From: an uncultured Methylophilus sp.
GTDB lineage: Bacteria; Pseudomonadota; Gammaproteobacteria; Burkholderiales; Methylophilaceae
Assembly: GCA_936943315.1 (NCBI GenBank)
Contig: CAKZJM010000292.1
Span: forward strand, 1 to 11,926
Direction of reading: 5' to 3'
DNA length: 11,926 nucleotides
A program made the position numbers and the translations under genes. The first letter of the stretch is position 1. Each line of letters begins with the position of its first letter. Of this stretch, positions 6,230-11,926 are shown one piece after another. Under the pieces are notes generated by a model. The model was not told the DNA's origin. It did no database searches and saw only the letters and a list, made by a program, of their open reading frames with translations.

Positions 6230-8458
6230 TCAGGCCGCCACCAGGCTGTTTTTAATCGGCAACTGGCGGATGCGTTTGCCGGTGGCCGCAAAAATGGCAT
6301 TGGTCAGCGCAGGTGCAATCGCCGCAGTACCAGGCTCGCCAATGCCACCGGGCGCTTCGGTGCTTTGTACCAGATGCACTTCAATCACCGGCGCTTCACG
6401 CATGCGCATGACACGGTAGCTATCAAAATTGCTTTGCTCCACCTTGCCATTGTTGACCGTGATTTCGCCCCACAACGCGCCGGAAATGCCGAAGTTGATA
6501 CCGCCTTCCATCTGCGCCCGCACGTGGTCAGGGTTCACCACCATGCCGCAATCCACCACGCAGACCACACGTTTGACTTTTACTTCGTCTTCTTTGACCT
6601 CCAGCTCGGCCACCTGGGCCACATAGGTGCCAAAGGCATATTGAACCGAGAGGCCGCGGCCAGAGCCTTTAGGCAGTGGCTGGCCCCAACCTGCCTGTTT
6701 GGCCGCGACTTCGAGCACATGGCGTGCCCGTGGAGAATCACCCATGCTGGCCAGGCGGTATTGCAAGGGGTCTTTGCCCACCTTGTGCGCCAGCTCATCG
6801 ATAAAGCTTTCCACCATAAACGTATTGTGCGTGGCCCCCACGCCGCGCCACCAGCCGGTCACCATGCCGGGCGGCTCTTGCCGGATATATTCGACAAAAA
6901 TATTGGCAGGGGCATACAAAGGCTCTTTGGCCACTTCTACCGCATCCGAGTCCAGCCCGTTTTTAAAGAACTGCGGAATCCAGCGGGCCATGATGGAGGA
7001 ACCGGTGACCTGGTGTTGCCAGGCAGTGATCTTGCCATCCTTATCCAGCCCGGCTGAAAGGCGGTCGTAGTAATAAGGCCGGTAAATGCCGTGCTGCATG
7101 TCTTCTTCACGTGTCCACACCAGCTTGACCGGATAATCTACCGTCTTGGCAATCGCCACGGCCTGGTTAATAAAGTCCACATCGAGCCGACGGCCGAACC
7201 CGCCGCCGATATGATGGTTATGAATAAACACTTTTTCTGGCGGCAGCTTGGTGATGCCGACAGCACCGGCCTGTGCCAAAGCAGGTACCTGGGTGCCGAC
7301 CCAAACATCGCAACGGTCCTTTTGCACATGCACGGTCGCATTCATGGGCTCAATGGCCGCATGTGAGAGAAAAGGCAGCTGATACACGGCCTCAAACTTC
7401 TCATCTGCCTTGGCAAATGCTTCTTTAAAGCTGCCGTCAGAGCGGGCGACAGCACCCGGGGCTGCGCGGCCTTTATCGCTGGAAGCCTGGTCCAGCTGGC
7501 TCACGATATCCTTCATTGTCAGGGTTTCATTGCGCCCACCATCCCATTTAATATCGAGCGCCGCCAAGCCTTGTTTGGCTGCCCACATATGATCAGCGAT
7601 GACCGCCACTGCATCATCCAGCTTAACGATCTTGCGCACACCTTTAATATCGCGCGCTTTAGAATCATCGACAGAGACCAATTTGCCACCCAACACCGGA
7701 CTCATGGCCACGGTGGCGATTTTCATATTGGGCTGGCGCACATCAATGCCATAGATGGCCTGGCCGTTGACCTTTTGTGGCGAGTCTACGCGTTTGATGG
7801 GCTTGCCGATCAGCGTGAAGTCTTTCGCTTCTTTAAGGGTGACTTCTTGCGGCACTGGTAAAGTCGCGGCTTTTTCGGCCAGCTCACCATACCCGATTTT
7901 CTTGTCTGAACCGGTATGCAAAACATAGCCGTTCTCCACGCGGCAGTCTTTGGCGTCTACATTCCAGGCCTGGCTGGCGGCGCTCACCAACAAGGTGCGC
8001 GCAACCGCGCCTGCCTTGCGCATGGGCTCCCAGGCACCTCGGATAGAGGTGGAACCCCCAGTAACCTGACCACCCAGCAGCGGGTCAGCATATTTCTTTT
8101 CATCAGCCGGGGCTTGCTCCAGCTTAACCTGTGCCGGGTCCACGCCCAGTTCTTCAGCAATCAACATGGTGATGGAGGTAAACGTGCCTTGCCCCATTTC
8201 TACCTTGGACATGATCAGGGTGACCAAGCCGTCTTTATCAATGCGGATAAAGGCGTTAGGGCTAAATGCGTTCTTGGCTGAATCTTCTGCCGTTTTTGCA
8301 GGGGAGGCGTCGCCTTTGCCATCAAACAGTTGAGGCAAGGCCACGCCAATCAGCAGGCCACCGCCGGCTGCGACGCCCGCAATAATAAAGTTACGCCGGC
8401 GCATACCTTGTTCAGAAAGCGTCTCGACCTGTTTAGGGGTGTTGGTTGGAGTGCTCAT
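6230..8458 (-). CDS. Xanthine-oxidase-family molybdopterin subunit, Tat-exported (IorB-like)
   Basis: Large catalytic subunit (742 residues) of a molybdenum hydroxylase or aldehyde dehydrogenase, built like the beta subunit of isoquinoline 1-oxidoreductase. The N-terminus has a Tat signal: RRRNF at 20-24, then a hydrophobic stretch to about 41. Molybdopterin-family motifs follow: GGGFGRR (418-424), WRGVGATHN (537-545) followed by FMVESFIDELAHKVGKDPL, and near the C-terminus GGIGEPG (704-710), in which Glu708 matches the catalytic Glu of the family. I chose the ATG at 8458 because AAGGA lies 7-8 bases upstream and this places the Tat motif normally; upstream in-frame codons overlap the end of the preceding gene. 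It starts 20 bases after the [2Fe-2S] subunit stop, so the two are co-translated and should form one enzyme. No FAD subunit or cytochrome c is nearby. The substrate (aldehyde or N-heterocycle) cannot be told. Confidence 0.93.
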   Translation of the reverse strand: MSTPTNTPKQVETLSEQGMRRRNFIIAGVAAGGGLLIGVALPQLFDGKGDASPAKTAEDSAKNAFSPNAFIRIDKDGLVTLIMSKVEMGQGTFTSITMLIAEELGVDPAQVKLEQAPADEKKYADPLLGGQVTGGSTSIRGAWEPMRKAGAVARTLLVSAASQAWNVDAKDCRVENGYVLHTGSDKKIGYGELAEKAATLPVPQEVTLKEAKDFTLIGKPIKRVDSPQKVNGQAIYGIDVRQPNMKIATVAMSPVLGGKLVSVDDSKARDIKGVRKIVKLDDAVAVIADHMWAAKQGLAALDIKWDGGRNETLTMKDIVSQLDQASSDKGRAAPGAVARSDGSFKEAFAKADEKFEAVYQLPFLSHAAIEPMNATVHVQKDRCDVWVGTQVPALAQAGAVGITKLPPEKVFIHNHHIGGGFGRRLDVDFINQAVAIAKTVDYPVKLVWTREEDMQHGIYRPYYYDRLSAGLDKDGKITAWQHQVTGSSIMARWIPQFFKNGLDSDAVEVAKEPLYAPANIFVEYIRQEPPGMVTGWWRGVGATHNTFMVESFIDELAHKVGKDPLQYRLASMGDSPRARHVLEVAAKQAGWGQPLPKGSGRGLSVQYAFGTYVAQVAELEVKEDEVKVKRVVCVVDCGMVVNPDHVRAQMEGGINFGISGALWGEITVNNGKVEQSNFDSYRVMRMREAPVIEVHLVQSTEAPGGIGEPGTAAIAPALTNAIFAATGKRIRQLPIKNSLVAA

Positions 8459-8478
8459 GCTGGTGTCCTTTCGTGGTT

Positions 8479-8931
8479 TCAGGCTTTGGCAGCGTTTTTG
8501 ATGGCAGCCTTGATCCGTGGATAAGTACCACAGCGGCAAATGTTGCCTGACATCGCATTGTCGATCTCTTCATCAGTCGGGTTAGGCGTTTGCGCCAGTA
8601 GCGCCGATGCGCTCATGATTTGACCAGACTGGCAGTAGCCACATTGCACCACATCGAGTGCCAGCCAGGCCTGTTGGACACGTTTACCCACATCGGTGTC
8701 GCCTATGGATTCTATGGTGGTGATTTTTTTGCCAGTGGCCAGGGATACCGGGGTGATACAGGAACGCGTGGCCTGGCCATCTAGGTGGATAGTACAGGCG
8801 CCACACAAGGCCTTGCCGCAGCCAAACTTGGTGCCTGTCAGCCCGATGACATCCCGCAATGCCCATAATATCGGCGTATCTTCGGTGACATCCAGTGCGT
8901 GATCTTTTCCATTCACATTCAGCGTGATCAT
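8479..8931 (-). CDS. (2Fe-2S)-binding small subunit of the molybdenum enzyme (IorA-like)
   Basis: Electron-transfer subunit (150 residues) carrying two [2Fe-2S] clusters that take electrons from the molybdenum site of the following gene product. The plant-type cluster uses C38, C43, C46 and C58 (FGCGKALCGAC then SC); the second, helical-domain cluster uses C97, C100, C132 and C134 (QCGYCQSGQIM and ICRCGTYPRI). Length and motif order are those of the CoxS/IorA/XdhC-like family and nothing is missing. It has no signal peptide, so it is probably carried across the membrane bound to the Tat-tagged large subunit. The ATG at 8931 follows GGGAG by 6 bases. A weak promoter candidate lies just upstream. 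Confidence 0.94.
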   Translation of the reverse strand: MITLNVNGKDHALDVTEDTPILWALRDVIGLTGTKFGCGKALCGACTIHLDGQATRSCITPVSLATGKKITTIESIGDTDVGKRVQQAWLALDVVQCGYCQSGQIMSASALLAQTPNPTDEEIDNAMSGNICRCGTYPRIKAAIKNAAKA

Positions 8932-8966
8932 TCTCAGCTCCCTTTCATGTATTTTGAGGTTTTTTT

Positions 8967-8972
8967 AATATA
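8967..8972 (-). promoter_or_regulatory. Possible -10 element before the [2Fe-2S] subunit gene
   Basis: Reading the minus strand, TATATT (five of six matches to TATAAT) lies about 36 bases before the start at 8931, followed by an A-run. No good -35 hexamer is found at 16-18 bases, so any promoter here would be weak or need an activator. The run is A in the transcribed direction, so it is not a terminator for the upstream cyd genes. Confidence 0.25.
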
Positions 8973-8990
8973 GGCTAACCAGGCGGCAAA

Positions 8991-9140
8991 TTAACTATTG
9001 AATCCTGCTGCCTTCATCAATAATTTCATGAGCAGGCTTATGGCCGCCAGTGCGGCAACACTGCCTAGCCAGATCAGAATCATCCATCCCACCCGTTTAG
9101 CCAGGCTACTTTTGGGCGTGTCAGGTTGGCTGTCGCGCAT
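8991..9140 (-). CDS. DUF2474-like small subunit of the cytochrome bd oxidase
   Basis: A 49-residue protein, too short for most gene calls. After a polar N-terminus it has the block KRVGWMILIWLGSVAALAA and one membrane helix (about 17-38), ending in a short basic tail. The R-x-G-W-x-x-L-I-W-x-x-S-V-A-x-L pattern is that of the DUF2474 family, small proteins found next to CIO-type cytochrome bd genes; they are functional counterparts, by position, of CydX in other bd oxidases. Its ATG overlaps the cydB stop by one base (TGATG), which points to coupled translation. It probably packs against CydA/CydB and stabilises the haem sites; this role is inferred. Confidence 0.8.
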   Translation of the reverse strand: MRDSQPDTPKSSLAKRVGWMILIWLGSVAALAAISLLMKLLMKAAGFNS

Positions 9141-10141
9141 CAATGATAGGCCTCGCCAGGATTGATCTTGCCGCGGAACACGTAATAGCCCCAGGCGGTG
9201 TAAATCAAAATGATGGGGATGATAATGACGGCACCCACCAACGCAAATGCCTGGCTTTGTGGCGGCGCAGCGGCGGCCTGGATGCTCATCTCAGGCGGAA
9301 TGATATTGGGCCAGATGCTGATGCCCAGGCCCGCATAGCCCAGCAGCACCAGGCACAGCGTATAGATAAACGGACTGGTTTCAGCCTTGGCTTTAAGGGC
9401 CGCCTGTAGCTTGTAAAACACCCATGCCACCAACAAAGGCACGGGGGAAAGCCAGAACAGATTGGGCAGGGTAAACCAGCGCTCGGCAATCCGGCTATCC
9501 ATCAGCGGCGTCCAAAGGCTGATCATGACAATAATGGCAAACAACACTATCGAAATGTGTTTTGAGAGCTTGTAACAGGTCGCTTGTAATTCACCGCCCG
9601 TTTTAAAGATCAGCCAGGTGCAACCTAGCAGCGCATAGGTCACCAGCAGACCAACGCCGGTAAACAGCGAGAACGGCGAAATCCAGTCTAACGGCCCGCC
9701 AGCATAGGCCTGATTCACTACTTTAATGCCTTGCAAGTAGGCGCCCAGCGTCATGCCCTGAAAAAAAGTCGCGGCGATTGAGCCGCCCAAAAAAGCTTTA
9801 TCCCAAAAGTGCCGCTCAGTATCATTAGCGCGGAACCTGAACTCAAAAGCCACGCCGCGGAAAATCAGCGCCATGAGCATAAACAGCAAAGGTAATGAAA
9901 GCGCACTTAAAATCACCGAGTAGGCTAACGGAAAGGCCGCCAATAATCCCGCCCCCCCAAGCACCAGCCAGGTTTCGTTGCCGTCCCAAATCGGGGCCAC
10001 GGTGTTCATCATCAAATCGCGGTCTTCTTTCTCCTGAAAAAACGGGTAGAGAATACCGATGCCAAGGTCAAACCCATCCATGATGATATACATCATGATG
10101 CCAAACAGAATAATGATGGCCCACACCAGTGATAAATCCAT
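9140..10141 (-). CDS. cydB: Cytochrome bd-type quinol oxidase subunit II
   Basis: Integral membrane subunit (333 residues) that pairs with CydA and binds no haem itself in most family members. Typical features are the N-terminal helix ending in MDGFDLGIG (21-29), the conserved WDGNETW (52-58) and about eight to nine hydrophobic helices through to the C-terminus. The ATG directly abuts the cydA stop (TAA ATG), with AAGGA inside the last codons of cydA as ribosome site. The stop overlaps the start of the DUF2474-like gene. In CIO-type operons the gene is also called cioB. Confidence 0.95.
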   Translation of the reverse strand: MDLSLVWAIIILFGIMMYIIMDGFDLGIGILYPFFQEKEDRDLMMNTVAPIWDGNETWLVLGGAGLLAAFPLAYSVILSALSLPLLFMLMALIFRGVAFEFRFRANDTERHFWDKAFLGGSIAATFFQGMTLGAYLQGIKVVNQAYAGGPLDWISPFSLFTGVGLLVTYALLGCTWLIFKTGGELQATCYKLSKHISIVLFAIIVMISLWTPLMDSRIAERWFTLPNLFWLSPVPLLVAWVFYKLQAALKAKAETSPFIYTLCLVLLGYAGLGISIWPNIIPPEMSIQAAAAPPQSQAFALVGAVIIIPIILIYTAWGYYVFRGKINPGEAYH

Positions 10142-11572
10142 TTATTGTTCCTTTCCTGCTGAGGGCGCTTTGGCATCGGGATGAAACTCTGGCGCCAGCG
10201 CAAACTTATCCACCTCGGTCGGGTTGATTGAAATCGCATCCCCCTGCAAGGCTTCATCCGTTTTAGGGCCGATATTAATTAGCCTCAGCACATACAGCGT
10301 GCCCATGCCGAACACCGCCAGGTAAATGACCACAAACAGCGCCAATGTGACAGCGACTTCACTGGTAGTGTGCGGTGTGACGGCATCAGCGGTACGCAAA
10401 ATACCATACACCACCCACGGTTGACGGCCAATTTCGGTGGTCAGCCAGCCTGCCAGGATAGCCATCACGCCTGCGGGCCCCATGGCAACCGCAAACCTAA
10501 GGAAAGGTTTATGCTGGTATAACTGGTTTTTATAGCGTAGCCACAGCGAGCTCACAGCCAGCAATATCATCAGCATGCCCAGGCCAACCATGATGCGGAA
10601 GGTCCAGAATACAATGGTCGAATTAGGCCTTTCATCGGCAGGGAATTCTTTAAGCGCCGGAATCTGCTCTGTCAGCGAGTGCCGCAAGATCAGGCTACCC
10701 AGCACCGGGATCTCCAGCGCAAAATGGTTTTTCTCTTGAGCCATATCCGGCCACGCCATCAGAATAAGAGGTGTAGGCTCATTCGACTTGTTTTCCCAAT
10801 GGCCCTCGATGGCTGCAATTTTGGCAGGTTGGTATTTCAGGGTATTGAGCCCGTGCATATCGCCTATCAACACTTGCAGCGGCGCAATTAACAAAATCAA
10901 CCATAAACCCATAGACATCATTTTGCGTACAGGTGCATTGTTTTTGCCGCGCAACAGTTGCCAGGCCGCTGCCGCAGACACAAACAGCGCAGTCGCCAGA
11001 TAAGCCGCAGTCACCATATGCACCAAACGGTAGGGGAAAGAAGGGTTAAATATGATTTTTAACCAATCGACCGGGATCACTTTGCCATTGACCAGCTCAA
11101 AGCCTTGCGGCGTTTGCATCCAGCTATTGGAAGCCAGTATCCAGGTGGCCGAAACCAGGGTGCCAATAGCCACCATGGCCGTGGCCGTAAAATGCAATTT
11201 TGGGCCGACTTTGTTCCAGCCAAATAACATTACACCCAGAAACCCGGCTTCCAGGAAGAAAGCCGTCAGCACCTCATACGCCAGCAATGGGCCTGTGACA
11301 CTCCCCGCGACATTTGAAAATCCTGACCAGTTAGTGCCGAATTGATAAGCCATGACCAGGCCGGAAACCACCCCCATGCCAAAGCACAACGAAAACAGCT
11401 TGACCCAGAAATGGTATAAGTCGAGGTAGACCGTCTGCCGGGTTTTTAACCAGCTAGCTTCCAACACGGCCAAGTAGCTTGCCAAGCCTATGGTAATCGC
11501 CGGAAAAACGATGTGAAACGAGATGGTGAACCCAAACTGGATTCTCGCTAACGTCAATGCCAAATCAGACAT
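10142..11572 (-). CDS. cydA: Cytochrome bd-type quinol oxidase subunit I, short-Q-loop (CIO) type
   Basis: Haem-bearing subunit (476 residues) that oxidises quinol and reduces O2 to water in the inner membrane. Expected ligands are all present: H20 (matches E. coli H19), H185 (E. coli H186), M328 (E. coli M393), and the acidic pair E100 and E108 (E. coli E99/E107). The quinol-loop residues K251 and E256 and the motif GRQPW (382-386) are also intact. The protein is shorter than E. coli CydA (522) because the Q-loop lacks the long insertion, as in CioA of the cyanide-insensitive oxidases; cyanide resistance itself is not shown by sequence. The ATG at 11572 has AAAGGG about 5 bases upstream. It is the first gene of the cyd operon. 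The C-terminal tail (from about 437) is polar and Pro-rich. Confidence 0.95.
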   Translation of the reverse strand: MSDLALTLARIQFGFTISFHIVFPAITIGLASYLAVLEASWLKTRQTVYLDLYHFWVKLFSLCFGMGVVSGLVMAYQFGTNWSGFSNVAGSVTGPLLAYEVLTAFFLEAGFLGVMLFGWNKVGPKLHFTATAMVAIGTLVSATWILASNSWMQTPQGFELVNGKVIPVDWLKIIFNPSFPYRLVHMVTAAYLATALFVSAAAAWQLLRGKNNAPVRKMMSMGLWLILLIAPLQVLIGDMHGLNTLKYQPAKIAAIEGHWENKSNEPTPLILMAWPDMAQEKNHFALEIPVLGSLILRHSLTEQIPALKEFPADERPNSTIVFWTFRIMVGLGMLMILLAVSSLWLRYKNQLYQHKPFLRFAVAMGPAGVMAILAGWLTTEIGRQPWVVYGILRTADAVTPHTTSEVAVTLALFVVIYLAVFGMGTLYVLRLINIGPKTDEALQGDAISINPTEVDKFALAPEFHPDAKAPSAGKEQ

Positions 11573-11638
11573 ACTTGCCCTTTACATCACTTGCGACAGA
11601 TTGCGTGCATCAGCTGATTAGAGGAAAGCTGACCGCAA

Positions 11639-11647
11639 ATACTATCA
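11639..11647 (-). promoter_or_regulatory. Candidate extended -10 for cydA
   Basis: On the minus strand TGATAGTAT gives an extended -10 (TG-N-TAGTAT), about 67 bases before the cydA ATG. No good -35 hexamer lies 17 bases upstream, which is tolerated for extended -10 promoters and would suit an activator-dependent promoter. Confidence 0.3.
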
Positions 11648-11697
11648 GCATTGACCACCATTCAGCGTATTAAGTTTGCCTGACAAAGCTGGATTTA

Positions 11698-11744
11698 CAG
11701 AAATTGTGTGGTGATCACTGCCGGGGAGGGTTAGCCAATTTCTG
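11698..11744. repeat. 9-bp inverted repeat upstream of cydA
   Basis: CAGAAATTG (11698-11706) and CAATTTCTG (11736-11744) are perfect reverse complements separated by 29 bases. They lie upstream of the candidate cydA -10, where a paired activator or repressor site would be expected. The spacing is too long for a simple terminator and no T-run follows. Confidence 0.5.
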
Positions 11745-11761
11745 GGATATGAATTTTTTAG

Positions 11762-11790
11762 TTAACCCTATGAGGATTAAAAATCATATT
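11762..11790 (+). promoter_or_regulatory. Weak plus-strand promoter candidate
   Basis: TTAACC and CATATT, each four of six matches to the -35 and -10 consensus, are spaced by exactly 17 bases in AT-rich sequence. They point toward the possible gene start at 11884. AT-rich DNA gives many such matches, so this is tentative. Confidence 0.2.
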
Positions 11791-11883
11791 TATAGTGCAT
11801 GTAAATTTAATTTAATTTTCTCCCTTTAGCTAAACAGTTTCTGAAATGTCTGGATAAGTTGTTTTGAGAGGAGAGGTGCGTCG

Positions 11884-11926
11884 TTGAGCACCTTACTAAC
11901 GAACAATAATCTGGAAGGTATGGCTA
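11884..11926 (+). CDS. Possible start of a divergent gene (partial)
   Basis: A TTG at 11884 is preceded by the purine-rich GAGAGGAGAGG run (11866-11876), a good ribosome site at about 7 bases, and opens a frame that stays open to the window end (14 codons, starting STLLTNNNLEGMA after the start residue). An in-frame ATG at 11920 has a ribosome-like GGAAGG too close to it. Fourteen codons are far too few to assign a family, and the run may be chance. A 6-bp stem (AGGTGC 11874-11879 with GCACCT 11888-11893) would enclose the TTG. Confidence 0.3.
   Translation, partial: MSTLLTNNNLEGMA

Larger units (their letters stand above)
11573..11883. other. Intergenic region upstream of cydA
   Basis: About 310 bases without a recognised gene. 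The half nearest cydA has mixed composition and carries the likely cydA promoter; the part at 11750-11830 is strongly AT-rich. I looked for an FNR/ANR-type TTGAT-N4-ATCAA site and did not find one. An 8-bp palindrome GTGATCAC lies at 11711-11718 between the arms of a longer inverted repeat. Confidence 0.6.

Noticed and set aside
6206..7057. A 283-codon open frame on the plus strand
   Set aside because: It lies wholly antisense to the molybdopterin subunit, is rich in His and Arg as expected from reversed codons, and has no recognisable domain. The minus-strand protein explains the sequence.
8955..8975. T-run on the plus strand between the DUF2474-like gene and the [2Fe-2S] gene as a terminator
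   Set aside because: In the direction of transcription (minus) it is an A-run and there is no GC stem before it, so it cannot end the cyd transcript.
11581..11700. FNR/ANR-type binding site before cydA
   Set aside because: Half-site-like words such as CTGATTAG are present but no TTGAT-N4-ATCAA pair with acceptable matches was found.
1..11926. CRISPR arrays, tRNA genes, insertion sequences, attachment sites
   Set aside because: No regularly spaced repeats, cloverleaf-like sequence, transposase or integrase frame, or flanking terminal repeats were seen on either strand.

Overview
The window reads as a chromosomal segment from a Gram-negative, respiring proteobacterium. Outer-membrane-linked transport (PqiABC with a lipoprotein), a Tat-exported molybdoenzyme, a quinol oxidase of the cytochrome bd family and a 7TM diguanylate cyclase all point that way. 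Base composition is balanced and even across the genes. A betaproteobacterium, perhaps a methylotroph of the Methylophilaceae, fits the protein style, but that is an impression and not shown by any marker gene here. I see no tRNA, rRNA, CRISPR array, insertion sequence or phage gene.

Left third, minus strand (reading right to left): pqiA (5325-4045), pqiB (4058-2364) and pqiC (2357-1650) form a tight operon encoding a transenvelope MCE-type lipid-transport system. After a 212-base gap comes a co-directional diguanylate cyclase gene (1437-1) with a signal peptide, a periplasmic sensor region, seven membrane helices and a GGDEF domain. It is cut by the window edge just after the GGDEF motif.

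Middle: one plus-strand gene (5570-6151) encodes a soluble hemerythrin-like (HHE) protein, divergent from pqiA. It ends at a strong, symmetrical hairpin (6164-6196) that can terminate transcription from both sides.

Right half, minus strand: cydA (11572-10142), cydB (10141-9140), a 49-residue DUF2474-like membrane protein (9140-8991), a [2Fe-2S] subunit (8931-8479) and a Tat-exported molybdopterin subunit (8458-6230). The first three make a short-Q-loop (CIO-type) cytochrome bd quinol oxidase with its small subunit. The last two make an IorAB-like xanthine-oxidase-family dehydrogenase with no FAD subunit. No terminator is visible between the two sets, so all five genes may be read together to the shared hairpin at 6164-6196.

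The right end (11573-11926) is an AT-rich intergenic region with a 9-bp inverted repeat and possibly the first codons of a divergent gene. I found no clearly new system. The points most worth a second look are the oxidase plus molybdenum-hydroxylase cluster, a 15-bp tandem repeat that encodes the odd N-terminus of PqiC, and the small DUF2474-like gene.
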